NCBI GenBank assembly: GCA_036501825.1 | Contig: DASXZP010000014.1 | Coordinates: 1 to 64,000, forward strand | Direction of reading: 5' to 3' | Length of the DNA: 64,000 nucleotides | Origin: JAFECT01 sp036501825 | Lineage (GTDB): Bacteria; Pseudomonadota; Alphaproteobacteria; Caulobacterales; Caulobacteraceae | In this document: one piece after another, positions 47,409-56,345 of the stretch | How the letters are laid out: the number at the start of each line of letters is the position of its first letter | Position numbering within the stretch: position 1 is the first letter of the stretch | The notes under the pieces: model-generated | Database searches by the model: none | What the model saw: only the letters and a program-made list of their open reading frames with translations | Told to the model about the DNA's origin: nothing | Translations under genes and position numbers: made by a program

Positions 47409-47837
47409 CTAGGGCGTGACGGCCGCCGCGGGGGAAGAAGGCCTCTGCGGATTGGGCCCGAAGCGGTTGGCCCCCTGCTCGCCCGGCATCAGCACCAGCT
47501 CGACGAAGGCCCAGATCAGAAACAGCAGGCCGACCACGTCCCAGAACCCCTTCGGGTAGGGCCAGACCAGGATGAAGGCCAGCATGATGAGCGGCGACCA
47601 CCAGCCCGACCTGCCGCGGTCGTGCAGCCGCTTGGACAGCACACAGGCCCCGGTGAAAATCAGCAGGCCGTAGACGAACAGCCCCGTCGCCCAGTGCAGC
47701 ACCGCATAGGTGTCGGCCACCGACTCGTAGAGGGTCAACAGGCCGACCAGCACCACCGCCGCCACGATGAACGGCAGCCGGCCCGAGCGGCCGTCCGCGG
47801 AGAAGAACTGTTCGGTCCAGTCGATCTTGCCGTTCAT
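47409..47837 (-). CDS. DUF805 family inner membrane protein
   Basis: 142 residues. DUF805 markers: FFSADGRSGRLPFIVA at the start, LSKRLHDRGRSGWWSPL in the middle and GANRFGPNPQRPSS near the end. The N-terminus (MNGKIDWTEQ) is longer than in its two neighbours. It lies 73 bases upstream of the DUF805 gene at 46869 in transcription order... each gap is long enough for its own promoter, so coexpression is not certain. Confidence 0.87.
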   Translation of the reverse strand: MNGKIDWTEQFFSADGRSGRLPFIVAAVVLVGLLTLYESVADTYAVLHWATGLFVYGLLIFTGACVLSKRLHDRGRSGWWSPLIMLAFILVWPYPKGFWDVVGLLFLIWAFVELVLMPGEQGANRFGPNPQRPSSPAAAVTP

Positions 47838-47910
47838 GAACGATTCCGGCCGCCCGGCCCCTACCTAGGGCGCGGAACGGCCGGATGAAAGCACGGAATT
47901 GAAGGCTGGA

Positions 47911-48297
47911 TCAGGCCGCCGGAGCCGCCGCCGGCGCTGTGCCGGCCTTGGGATCGGGACCGAACTTGTTCGGACCCGCCGTACCCGGCAGGAAGCCGCA
48001 GACGATGATGTTGAATACCGGCACCAGCACCCACCAGCCGGAGCGGTCGGTGTCGTGCATGCGCTTCACCGAGATCGCGAAGCTGCCATAGAGCATCGCG
48101 ATGTAGACGATGCCCAGGAGCGGCATGAACAGCGGACTGCCGGCGGTCAGCGCGCCGTCGCTGACCTTGGGTCCCAGCAGCATCGAGATGATCGAGAACA
48201 GGATCCCGGCCACGACGCCGAGGCCGAGGCCGCCCAACCAAAAATGCATACGGCGGATGCGGCCGTTGTAGCTCAACAGTAGATTTTGGATGTCCAT
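47911..48297 (-). CDS. DUF805 family inner membrane protein
   Basis: 128 residues, the shortest of the three. Markers: YNGRIRRMHFWLGGLGLGV, VKRMHDTDRSGWWVLVPVFN and GPNKFGPDPKAG, then an Ala/Pro tail. It is the promoter-proximal gene of the DUF805 run. Upstream is a 311-bp region with a tandem operator-like sequence about 240 bp away. Confidence 0.88.
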   Translation of the reverse strand: MDIQNLLLSYNGRIRRMHFWLGGLGLGVVAGILFSIISMLLGPKVSDGALTAGSPLFMPLLGIVYIAMLYGSFAISVKRMHDTDRSGWWVLVPVFNIIVCGFLPGTAGPNKFGPDPKAGTAPAAAPAA

Positions 48298-48608
48298 GAG
48301 TGTCCCCCTAGCTTTTCGAGCAGGTAAGCGATCTTCGACAGATTTCAGGCTTACGCGAACTGGAACGCGTGGGGGCGACGAGGGGCCCCGGGACTTGTGA
48401 GTCCACGTATCGCGCCTTAACGGAGTCGCGTCTAGACTTGAATCTACCCGAAATCGGGGATTTCCCCGGCAGGCCTGCGCGGTCTCGAGCTGACCGTGTC
48501 GGACGGGCTCTGCGCCGCACAGCGCTTGACAGTGAAACTACATCTATAGTTTTCTAAAAACTACGGCTGTAGACGAGATGGCGAATGGGTTTCCGCCGGG
48601 ACGGCGCC
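48298..48608. other. 311-bp non-coding region with tandem operator
   Basis: Lies between the DUF805 gene starting at 48297 and the end of pccA. The short frames here have no ribosome site or coding character. It holds a GGGGCCCC-type hairpin region (about 48380-48395), an AAATCGGGGATTTCC partial palindrome, and an AT-rich operator-like block at 48535-48572 next to TTGACA. No gene seen. Confidence 0.6.
48535..48572. promoter_or_regulatory. Tandem BlaI/CopY-like operator
   Basis: First dyad AAACTA-CATCTA-TAGTTT (48535-48552), second dyad CTAC-GGCT-GTAG (48561-48572, preceded by AAAA). Their centres are 23 bp apart, about two helical turns. TTGACA lies at 48526-48531 and TATAGT at 48545-48550, with 13 bases between. 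The ACTAC/GTAGT arms resemble operators of the BlaI/MecI/CopY repressor family (established consensus built on ACTACA/TGTAGT). The regulated gene is unclear; the DUF805 run is the only candidate on the - strand. Confidence 0.5.
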
Positions 48609-50615
48609 TCAGGCGAACTCCACCAGCACCTCGTCGGCCGCGACGCTGTCGCCCGCCTTGGGTCCGACCGTCTTCACCGTGCCGTCCCGCTCAGCCTTGA
48701 TGATGTTCTGCATCTTCATGGCTTCGATCACCGCGACCATCTCGCCCGCCTTGATGTCCTGGCCCTGGGTCACGTGAATCGAAACGACGAGGCCGGGCAT
48801 CGGCGAAAGAACCTGTTTCGACGTGTCGGCGGCGGCGCGCGGCGGCAGCTTGGCGTAGAGTTCCGCGACCTTCGGCGTCAGCACGCGAAGGCGCGCCTGG
48901 GCTGCGCGATGGCGCACGATCACGCCGTCCGGCGCCGACCGCACCGTCGCGGTGAAGGCCTCGCCGTCGAGCTTGCCGCGGAACAGCGGCTCGCCCGGCT
49001 TCCAGTTGACGTGCGACAGCACCGCCTTGCGCCCGTCGTCAGGGAAGTCGACGACCAGGCCGTCGTCACTCGCGTCGAGGCGCACGTGGCGGCCCTCGCC
49101 GTCGAGCATGCAGATCCAGTTCACCCGCTCCGGCGCCGGCGCGCCGGTGGCCTTGCGCGCGCGCCGCGCCAGGGTGCGCAACACGCAGATCGCCACCGCG
49201 CTCATCAGGTCGCGCTGATGCTCGCTCGGCGCCAGGCCATGGAAGCCGTCGGGAAACTCTTCGGCGATATAGGCCGTCGACAGCTGACCTTCCCGGAAGC
49301 GCGCCTGGTCCATGATCGCCGACAGGAACGGCACGTTGTGGCCGACGCCTTCGATGTTGAGGTCTTCCAGGGCCCGCGCCATGCCGTCGACCGCGGTCTC
49401 TCGCGTTTCACCCCACGAACACAGCTTGGCGATCATGGGATCGTAGAACATCGAGATTTCGTCGCCCTCGCGCACGCCGGAATCGTTGCGCACGATGTAG
49501 CGGCCCGACCTGGCCTGATGCTCGCCTTCCTCGGGCGGCGCATAGCGCGACAGACGCCCGATCGAAGGCAGAAACTGGCGGTACGGATCTTCCGCATAGA
49601 TGCGGCTCTCGACCGCCCAGCCCTTGGGCTTCAGGTCCTTTTGCGCGAAGGCCAGTTTCTCGCCGGCGGCGACGCGGATCATCTGCTCCACCAAATCGAG
49701 GCCGGTGATCAGTTCGGTGACCGGATGCTCCACCTGCAGGCGGGTGTTCATCTCGAGGAAGTAGAACGAGCGGTCCTGGCCCGCGACGAACTCGACGGTG
49801 CCGGCGCTGTCGTAGTTCACCGCCTTGCACAGGGCGATGGCCTGGGCGCCCATCGCTTCGCGCGTCCTGGCGTCGAGCAGCGGCGACGGCGCCTCTTCGA
49901 TGACCTTCTGATTGCGCCGCTGGATCGAGCATTCGCGCTCGAACAGGTGCACCACGTGGCCGTGCTTGTCGCCCAACACCTGGATCTCGACGTGGCGCGG
50001 ATCGACGATGAACTTTTCCAGGAACAGCCGGTCGTCGCCGAAGGCGCCCTTGGCCTCGGCCTTCACCGAACCGAATCCCTCGCGCGTCTCCGCATCGTTC
50101 CAGGCGACGCGGATGCCCTTGCCGCCGCCCCCGGCCGAGGCCTTGATCATCACCGGATAGCCGATCTCGCCCGCGATCTTGACCGCGTGCTCGGCGCTGT
50201 CGATCAGGCCCATGTGGCCGGGCACGGTGGAGACCCCCGCCTCGGCGGCGAACTTCTTCGAGGTGATCTTGTCGCCCATGGCCTCGATCGCCGCCGGGTT
50301 GGGGCCGATGAAGGCGATTCCCTCCGCCTCGAGCCGGCGGGCGAAAACCGGGTTCTCCGACAGGAAGCCGAATCCCGGGTGGATGGCCTCGGCCCCGGTC
50401 GCCCGGGCCGCCTCCACGATCTTGTCGATCAGCAGGTAGGACTGGGCCGCCGGCGGCGGGCCGATCAGGACGGCCTCGTCGGCCATCTCGACCGCCAGGC
50501 TATCGGCGTCGGCCTCGGAAAAGACCTGTACGGTCTTGATTCCCATACGCTTCGCGGTACGTCCGATACGCACCGCGATTTCGCCACGGTTGGCGATCAA
50601 TATCTTGGAGAACAT
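48609..50615 (-). CDS. pccA: Propionyl-CoA carboxylase alpha subunit (biotin carboxylase + BCCP)
   Basis: 668 residues. Biotin carboxylase domain (1-450: MFSKILIANRGEIAVRI; ATP-grasp GGGGKGIRVAWND; FLEMNTRLQVEHPVTE), a BT linker domain, and a C-terminal biotinyl domain with the acceptor lysine in EAMKMQN. Length and the phrase RMGIKTVQVFSEADADS fit PccA. The product carboxylates propionyl-CoA to methylmalonyl-CoA with the beta subunit. The methylcrotonyl-CoA carboxylase alpha subunit is the alternative. The start at 50615 has AGGGAG upstream. No pccB is in the window. Confidence 0.9.
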   Translation of the reverse strand: MFSKILIANRGEIAVRIGRTAKRMGIKTVQVFSEADADSLAVEMADEAVLIGPPPAAQSYLLIDKIVEAARATGAEAIHPGFGFLSENPVFARRLEAEGIAFIGPNPAAIEAMGDKITSKKFAAEAGVSTVPGHMGLIDSAEHAVKIAGEIGYPVMIKASAGGGGKGIRVAWNDAETREGFGSVKAEAKGAFGDDRLFLEKFIVDPRHVEIQVLGDKHGHVVHLFERECSIQRRNQKVIEEAPSPLLDARTREAMGAQAIALCKAVNYDSAGTVEFVAGQDRSFYFLEMNTRLQVEHPVTELITGLDLVEQMIRVAAGEKLAFAQKDLKPKGWAVESRIYAEDPYRQFLPSIGRLSRYAPPEEGEHQARSGRYIVRNDSGVREGDEISMFYDPMIAKLCSWGETRETAVDGMARALEDLNIEGVGHNVPFLSAIMDQARFREGQLSTAYIAEEFPDGFHGLAPSEHQRDLMSAVAICVLRTLARRARKATGAPAPERVNWICMLDGEGRHVRLDASDDGLVVDFPDDGRKAVLSHVNWKPGEPLFRGKLDGEAFTATVRSAPDGVIVRHRAAQARLRVLTPKVAELYAKLPPRAAADTSKQVLSPMPGLVVSIHVTQGQDIKAGEMVAVIEAMKMQNIIKAERDGTVKTVGPKAGDSVAADEVLVEFA

Positions 50616-50749
50616 CCGGTCTCCCTGGACCCGGCACAGAAGGCGCTGCTTAGACGGCGGGGCCTTCGAAGGCAATTCGCGGGTCAGGCGGCGCCGAGTT
50701 TACCCCAGGCTGAAAAAACGTTTATCTCCCCGGGAGGAGGAACCCTAGT

Positions 50750-52312
50750 ATGAGAACCTTGTTCGCCGCCGTGATCGGCGCCGCTGTAACCTTGAGCGCC
50801 GTGAGCGCTACCGCCCAGGACTGGAGCGCCGCCGCCGCCCAGGATCTGCAGGCGATCCACGACGCCCTGCGGGACAACAGTCCCGAGGTCTATATGGACC
50901 GGGACTCGGCGCAATTCCGGAGCTGGCTGGATGCGGGCCTCGCGGCCGCCCAGAAGCAGCCGCTCGGCAAGGTCAACAACGTGGCGGCCTATGCCGACGC
51001 GCTGAAGTTCTACACCGTGGGCTTCCACGACCCGAACATCGCGCTCGACCCGAACTGGGCTGAGCAGCCGAACTATTTCGCGGTGAACTATCCGGGCTTC
51101 TCGACCGCGTACCGCAACAACGCCTACGTCGTCGTCTACAACGACCCCGCCGTGAAGGGCCTGCCGCCGGTCGGCGCGACGCTCATCTCCTGCGACAAGG
51201 TCGCCGCCGAAGACATCGCCAAGCAGCGCCTCGATCGCTACGAAGGCGACCTCACCACCCCGGTCGGCCGCTTCGCCAGCGCGCCCTACCTTCTGTGGGA
51301 CCGCGCGAACTCGATGCTGCCGCCGCTGCCGAACAAGTGCGACTTCAACGTCGACGGCCGCAAGCGCACCTTCACCCTGAATGAAAACTTCAGCTCCAAC
51401 GAGGTGCGTCAGGCCGCGGTGAACGCCGCCGCGCCGCATCCGACGGGCATCGGCATCGAACCGTTCGGTTCGGGCGGGTACTGGATCGACGCGCACTCCC
51501 TCGCCGAACACCAGGCCTGGACGCCGCTGCTCAACCAGATCGACCAGAACATCGCCGCCATTCATGCGGCGCCGGTGATCGTACTCGACCTGCGCGGCGC
51601 CGACGGCGGTTCCGTGCGTGCGGGCTTCCGCCTGATCACCCGCCTGTGGGGCCCCGGCGTCATTTCCGCCGCCAACCCGCCGGCGACCCAACTCGCCTAC
51701 CGCACCTCGAAGGCGAACCAGGACTTCTACCGCGCCGTCGCCGCGCGCCTGGCGGCGGACCCGATGACCTCGATGAGTTCGGGCCAGTGGTCGACGCTCG
51801 CCGACGCCCTGGCCGCCGCCGCGGCGCAGAACCAGCCGATCCTGACCCGCAACGAGAACGCCGCCCAGGCCGCCTCCGGCGCGCCGTCGGTCGTCTCGCC
51901 GGACCTGCCCAAGGACCCGAGCCAGCCCGCCGCCGCCGATACGCCCCCGCCGCCGCCCGCCGCGCCCGCCGCGCCCGCCGGCCCGCCGGTGAACCCGATG
52001 AAGGGTCGCATCATCGTGCTGACCGACTACTGGTGCTCGGGCGCGTGTCTCTACCTGATGGACACCCTCACCCGTCTGCCGAACGTGCAGCAGGCCGGCG
52101 TCCAGACCGGCGCGGACTCGATCTACATCGGCCAGTCGGCGATCGCGCTGCCCTCGGGTCACGCGCGGATTATGTTCGGCGACAAGGCCTGGCTCGACCG
52201 GCCGCGTCAGACCAACGTGCCGTACACCCCGGCCGCGGGCCTGGTTTACACCGGCAACCTTGCGGACGAGGCGGCGCTGAAGGCGTGGGTCGCTCAGGTC
52301 GCCGGTCACTGA
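50750..52312 (+). CDS. Exported S41-like peptidase family protein
   Basis: 520 residues with signal peptide MRTLFAAVIGAAVTLSAVSA, then TAQ. GGAGGAGG precedes the ATG. The C-terminal half has the tail-specific protease (S41) layout: VIVLDLRGADGGS, then after a Pro/Ala-rich insert of about 100 residues, RIIVLTDYWCSGACLYLMDT where S41 enzymes carry the nucleophile serine. The normal Ser-Ala-Ser is replaced here by Cys-Ser-Gly-Ala-Cys, so catalysis is uncertain. The low-complexity insert (TPPPPPAAPAAPAGPP) is unusual. Its TGA overlaps the next gene's ATG by one base. Confidence 0.78.
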   Translation: MRTLFAAVIGAAVTLSAVSATAQDWSAAAAQDLQAIHDALRDNSPEVYMDRDSAQFRSWLDAGLAAAQKQPLGKVNNVAAYADALKFYTVGFHDPNIALDPNWAEQPNYFAVNYPGFSTAYRNNAYVVVYNDPAVKGLPPVGATLISCDKVAAEDIAKQRLDRYEGDLTTPVGRFASAPYLLWDRANSMLPPLPNKCDFNVDGRKRTFTLNENFSSNEVRQAAVNAAAPHPTGIGIEPFGSGGYWIDAHSLAEHQAWTPLLNQIDQNIAAIHAAPVIVLDLRGADGGSVRAGFRLITRLWGPGVISAANPPATQLAYRTSKANQDFYRAVAARLAADPMTSMSSGQWSTLADALAAAAAQNQPILTRNENAAQAASGAPSVVSPDLPKDPSQPAAADTPPPPPAAPAAPAGPPVNPMKGRIIVLTDYWCSGACLYLMDTLTRLPNVQQAGVQTGADSIYIGQSAIALPSGHARIMFGDKAWLDRPRQTNVPYTPAAGLVYTGNLADEAALKAWVAQVAGH

Positions 52313-52830
52313 TGATCGGCGTTCTGGTCAGCGGTCTGGCCGCCACCCTTGCGGTGGCGGCCGCCGCACCGGCGGGAGCTCAAACGATGACGCAACCCTC
52401 AGCGCCGCCGCCCGCCGCGGCGCCCGCGCCCGGCTACGGCGCACCGGTCAGCCTCGAGCGGGCCAAGCGATTGGTCGCGGCCGCGGAAGCCGAGGCGCGC
52501 AAGCACGACTTCCTGATGGCCTTCGCCATCGTCGAGCCTTCCGGCGCCCTGGTGGCGTTCGAACGGATGGACGGGGTGCAGTACGGCTCGCTGGAGGTCG
52601 CCCAGGCCAAGGCGCGCTCCGCCGCCCTGTTCCGGCGCCCGTCCAAGGCCTTCTCCGAGAGCGTGGCCAAGGGCGCTGTGGGCGTTCTTTCGCTGCCCGG
52701 GGCGGTGGCGGTCGAAGGCGGCGTGCCGATCATCGTCGACGGCAAGATCGTCGGCGCCATCGGGGTCAGCGGCGGCTCGTCCGAACAGGACGGCGCGGTG
52801 GCCATGGCGGCTCTGGCCGCGACGCCCTAA
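52312..52830 (+). CDS. Exported GlcG/HbpS-like (heme-degrading domain) protein
   Basis: 172 residues with a signal peptide (MIGVLVSGLAATLAVAAAAP, then AGAQ) followed by a Pro/Ala spacer. The body is a GlcG/HbpS domain: AKRLVAAAEAEARKHDFLMA, FAIVEPSGALVAFERMDG, AQAKARSAALFRRPSKAFSE, and the C-terminal GGVPIIVDGKIVGAIGVSGG. Some members bind heme; others are of unknown role. Its ATG shares one base with the S41-like stop, so the two are probably expressed together in the periplasm. Confidence 0.88.
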   Translation: MIGVLVSGLAATLAVAAAAPAGAQTMTQPSAPPPAAAPAPGYGAPVSLERAKRLVAAAEAEARKHDFLMAFAIVEPSGALVAFERMDGVQYGSLEVAQAKARSAALFRRPSKAFSESVAKGAVGVLSLPGAVAVEGGVPIIVDGKIVGAIGVSGGSSEQDGAVAMAALAATP

Positions 52831-52840
52831 ATCTTGGGGT

Positions 52841-53326
52841 ATGGACACACGCCCCCAGACCCGTTCGCCCTCCGGATACGACCTCACCCCGCCCTCGCCC
52901 GAGGAACGCAAGGCGCTCGAAGCCTCGCTGACCCGTGAGGAAAAGGAGGTGCTGCTGCACCACGGCACCGAGGCCCCGTTCTGCGGCCTGTTGCTGCACA
53001 ACAAGGAGCAAGGCGTCTACGACTGCCGCCTCTGCGGCCTGCCGCTGTTCCGCTCCGGCGGCAAGTTCGACAGCGGCACCGGCTGGCCCAGCTTCACCCA
53101 GCCCTACGACGAAGCCCACATCAAGGTCGTGCGCGACACCAGCTACGGCATGGTCCGCACCGAGATCCAGTGCGCCCGCTGCGACAGCCACATGGGCCAC
53201 GTCTTCGACGACGGCCCCCCGCCCACAGGCCAGCGCTACTGCATGAACTCCGTGTCGTTGGTGTTCACCAAGAAGGGCGACCCGCTGCCCGACTCCCTCC
53301 ACCGCGGCGAGACGACGGCGGAGTAA
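52841..53326 (+). CDS. msrB: Peptide-methionine (R)-S-oxide reductase MsrB
   Basis: 161 residues. Reduces R-methionine sulfoxide in proteins. Zinc ligands CRLC and CARC, the signature GGKFDSGTGWPSFTQP and the catalytic Cys in QRYCMNSVSL are all present. There is no signal peptide, so it is cytoplasmic. The N-terminal 35 residues are a variable extension. It follows the GlcG-like gene by 10 bases. Confidence 0.95.
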   Translation: MDTRPQTRSPSGYDLTPPSPEERKALEASLTREEKEVLLHHGTEAPFCGLLLHNKEQGVYDCRLCGLPLFRSGGKFDSGTGWPSFTQPYDEAHIKVVRDTSYGMVRTEIQCARCDSHMGHVFDDGPPPTGQRYCMNSVSLVFTKKGDPLPDSLHRGETTAE

Positions 53327-53333
53327 GTCACGC

Positions 53334-53518
53334 GAAATCCTCCCCCGGCCGAAGGCCGCAGGGGAGGTGGCGGCCGGAGGCCGACGGAGGGGCCGGCGCG
53401 ACGCGGGCCGATGATCCGCCAGCGTGCGTTGCTACGCCAATCCCTGATCGTCGCGCTGGCCCCTCCACCGCCTTCGGCGGTTCCCCTCCCCTACGCGCTT
53501 CGCGCGGGGGAGGATTTC
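53334..53518. repeat. Palindromic element with 13-bp terminal inverted repeats
   Basis: Ends are exact inverse copies (GAAATCCTCCCCC at 53334-53346; GGGGGAGGATTTC at 53506-53518). Nested inverted segments inside include CTCCCC..GGGGAG and GGCCCCTCC/GGAGGGGCC, and small hairpins such as GCCTTCGGC and GCGCTTCGCGC. It fills most of the 335-bp gap between msrB and the DUF4349 gene and has no coding frame of note. The style resembles MITE-like or REP-type elements; a related one is at 63262-63427. Confidence 0.8.
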
Positions 53519-53661
53519 ACGCGCCGACCGATCTCTTGGGGCGCCAATCAACTGATTTAATTACGTTGTTTCCAGATCATCACGCGTCTGTGATAATTCG
53601 CTAGCTTTTCATCACGGTTCCGTTACCGTGCTTGCTTGGGGCCGGGGCAGGACCCAACGCG

Positions 53662-54603
53662 ATGAACAAGAAGCTCGTGCTTGCCCTCGTGCTCGCCGCC
53701 TCCGTGGCCGCGTGCAAGAAGCCCGCAAACTCCGACCACGTCACTGACGTCACCGCCCCCAACAGTTCCGCGTCCGCCCCCTCGTCTGACACCACCGCCG
53801 CCAGCGATGCCGACGTCGCGGCGCCGGCCAGCACACAGGCTCACCGTCCGCCCGCACCGAAACCGCAAGCCAACGCCGCCCGCACCCTGCCGGTCACCGC
53901 GCCGGACCTCGCCTACGCCTACGACTATTCGGTCGAAGCGCCCTCGCGCGACGTGCCGCATCTGTTGCGTCAGCAGGAAGAGGCCTGCGACCTCGCCGGT
54001 CCCATCGTCTGTCAGGTGGTGGGTGCGGAAACCAAACAGATCGGCGGCGACGAGGTCACCGGTCACCTCGAACTGCGTGCGCAGCCGGAGTGGATCGCCA
54101 AGTTCCGCGACCGGGTCGAAGACGATGTGCGTGCGCTCGGCGGCAAGGTCAGCACGTCGGACACCTCGACCGAGGACCTCAGCCGCTCGCTGGTGGACAC
54201 CCAGGCCGGAATCCGCGCCAAGATCGAACTGCGCGACCGGCTCGAGACCTTGCTGAAAACCCACAAGGGCAAGCTCGACGACCTCGTCAGCCTGGAACAG
54301 CAGGTGACGGACACCCAGAACGAAATCGATGCGGCGCAGTCGGAACTCGCGGTGATGAAGACGCGGGTGCAGACGCAGAAGCTGGTGATCGACTACCGCT
54401 CGCTCACCGCGCTGGCGCCCGACAGCGCGTTCCGCCCGGTCTCGCAGGCGGCGCACAGCTTCACCGGCCACGTCATGATGGTGGTCGCGATGCTGATTCA
54501 GGCGCTGTCGGTGCTAGGCCCGCTCGGCCTCATCGGCGGCGCGATCTGGTGGGCGGTCGGCCGCCGCAAGCGTCCGGCGACGGTGGCGCCGCCCGCCGTC
54601 TAG
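53662..54603 (+). CDS. DUF4349-type lipoprotein with C-terminal membrane span
   Basis: 313 residues from ATG 53662. Lipobox in LALVLAASVAACKK (lipid on about Cys18), a Ser/Thr/Ala linker, then a DUF4349 domain with a long coiled coil (IELRDRLETLLKTHKGKLDD, LEQQVTDTQNEIDAAQSELA) and a C-terminal span (MMVVAMLIQALSVLGPLGLI, then GGAIWWAVG) ending in basic RRKR. Lipid at one end and a span at the other could bridge two membranes or lie flat on the inner one. Function unknown. Its stop overlaps the converging recN stop by 4 bases. Confidence 0.85.
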   Translation: MNKKLVLALVLAASVAACKKPANSDHVTDVTAPNSSASAPSSDTTAASDADVAAPASTQAHRPPAPKPQANAARTLPVTAPDLAYAYDYSVEAPSRDVPHLLRQQEEACDLAGPIVCQVVGAETKQIGGDEVTGHLELRAQPEWIAKFRDRVEDDVRALGGKVSTSDTSTEDLSRSLVDTQAGIRAKIELRDRLETLLKTHKGKLDDLVSLEQQVTDTQNEIDAAQSELAVMKTRVQTQKLVIDYRSLTALAPDSAFRPVSQAAHSFTGHVMMVVAMLIQALSVLGPLGLIGGAIWWAVGRRKRPATVAPPAV

Positions 54604-56303
54604 GCTTCCATCAGGGCCCGCGCTGCGGCGCGGGCCGCGTCGGTGATTTCGGCGCCGGCCAGCATGCGGGCAAGCTCCTCTTCGCGCTCGGCCGGCGCCA
54701 GCGCCGTCACCGCGGTGCGCACCACCTTCTGAGCTTCGCGCTTCGTCACGCGCCAATGCGCATCGCCGCGCGCCGCGACCTGCGGCGAGTGGGTCACCAC
54801 CAGCACCTGGCCGGTCTGCGCGAGACGCTTCAGGCGCAGGCCCACCGCATCGGCGACCGCGCCGCCGACGCCCTGGTCCACCTCGTCGAAGATCATCGCG
54901 GGGCCGACGCCGGGCTGCGTGCCCGCCAGCGACGCCTTCAGCGCCAGCGCAAACCGCGCCAGCTCGCCGCCGGACGCGATATCGCCGAGACCGCCGAAGT
55001 CGGCGCCCGGATTGGTCGAGATTTCGAACTCCACGCGGTCGGCGCCGTCCGGACCTTGCCGGTCGTCGGGCAGCGGCGCCACCGCAACACGGAAACGCGC
55101 CTTCTCCAGTTTCAGCGGTTTCAGTTCCCCCGACACCGCCTTGGCCAATCGCTCGCCCGCGGTGGTGCGCGCCTTGGTCAGAGCCGCAGCGGCGGCGCGA
55201 TAGTCGGCCTCGCGCGCGGCGGCGTCGGCGTCGGCGGCGGCGAGCGCGCTCTCGGAATCTTCGATCAGACGCAGCGCCTGAGCAATGCGCGTGCGCTCCG
55301 CCGGCAGCGCGTCCACCGTCACCCCCAGCTTGCGCGCCTCGGCGCGCAGCGCGAACAGCCGCTCCTCCGCCTTGTCGAGCCGGCCCGGTTCGAAATCGAA
55401 GGCCGCTGCGGCGGCGTCCACCGCGGCCACCGCCTCGAGGGTTTCCACCAGCGCCCGCTCCACCGCCTCGGCCGCAGTCTTCATCCGCGCGATCACCGCA
55501 TTGGCTTCGCCGGCGCCCGACTGCATCGCTCGCTCGCGAGCGCGTTCGAGCGCGCGCGACGCGTGCGACAGACGCGCCGTCAGGGTATCGCCGCCCAGGG
55601 CCTCGCCAGCGGCGGCTATGTCGGTCAGCGCCTTTTCCGCGGCGCCCAGCAGCGCGCGCTCTTCCGCCAGCGCAACCTCTTCGCCGGCGCGCGGATCGAG
55701 CCGGTCCAGCGCCGCCAGCCGTTCGCCCAGATCCTGCGCTTCGGCCGAGGCGCGCGCGGCCCGCTCGCGCAGGTCCGATGCGGCGGCGACGGCGGAGCGC
55801 CACGCCTTCCAGGCCTTGCGCACGGCGTCGAGCTTCGGCCCGGCGCCCGCATAGGCGTCGAGCAGGCCGCGGTGGGTGCGCGCATCGAGCAGGCCCACGG
55901 TCTCGTGCTGGCCGTGCACCTCGATCAGATGTTCGCCGAGGTCGCGCAGCACCCCGATCGACACCGCCTGGTCGTTGACGAAGGCGCGGCTGCGGCCGTC
56001 GGCGCCGAGCTGGCGGCGCAGCACCAGGTCTTCGGCGGGATCGAAGGCGAGCTCTTTCTCTTTCAGGATCGCCCACACCGCGTGGTCGGCGCCCGGCGCG
56101 AATACCGCCGTTGCCGTCGCGCGTTCGGCGCCCGCGCGCACCAGGCCCGCATCGGCGCGCGCGCCGGCGGCCAGGCCCAGGGCGTCGAGAATGATCGACT
56201 TGCCCGCGCCGGTCTCGCCGGTGAGGACGGTCAGGCCGGGACCGAAGGCGAGGTCGAGCGCCTCGACCAGCACCACGTCGCGGATCGTCAGTCCGATCAG
56301 CAT
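54600..56303 (-). CDS. recN: DNA repair protein RecN
   Basis: 567 residues, the usual length. SMC-like ATPase used in double-strand break repair. Walker A GETGAGKSIILDALG near residue 30, central coiled coil, the ABC signature SGGELARFALALKA, and Walker B AMIFDEVDQGVGG. The terminal region (VTHSPQVAARGDAHW) is conserved. No LexA box was found in the 42 bp between recN and bamD, so in this organism it may be read through from bamD. Confidence 0.96.
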   Translation of the reverse strand: MLIGLTIRDVVLVEALDLAFGPGLTVLTGETGAGKSIILDALGLAAGARADAGLVRAGAERATATAVFAPGADHAVWAILKEKELAFDPAEDLVLRRQLGADGRSRAFVNDQAVSIGVLRDLGEHLIEVHGQHETVGLLDARTHRGLLDAYAGAGPKLDAVRKAWKAWRSAVAAASDLRERAARASAEAQDLGERLAALDRLDPRAGEEVALAEERALLGAAEKALTDIAAAGEALGGDTLTARLSHASRALERARERAMQSGAGEANAVIARMKTAAEAVERALVETLEAVAAVDAAAAAFDFEPGRLDKAEERLFALRAEARKLGVTVDALPAERTRIAQALRLIEDSESALAAADADAAAREADYRAAAAALTKARTTAGERLAKAVSGELKPLKLEKARFRVAVAPLPDDRQGPDGADRVEFEISTNPGADFGGLGDIASGGELARFALALKASLAGTQPGVGPAMIFDEVDQGVGGAVADAVGLRLKRLAQTGQVLVVTHSPQVAARGDAHWRVTKREAQKVVRTAVTALAPAEREEELARMLAGAEITDAARAAARALMEA

Positions 56304-56345
56304 CGGCTCATCCTAGCGGGATTCGAGCCGGGAGCCGTTGGGACC

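Noticed and set aside
48308..48584. Small ORFs in the 311-bp region before the DUF805 run
   Set aside because: Arg-rich translations, no ribosome site and no codon bias; they look like chance frames in GC-rich DNA.
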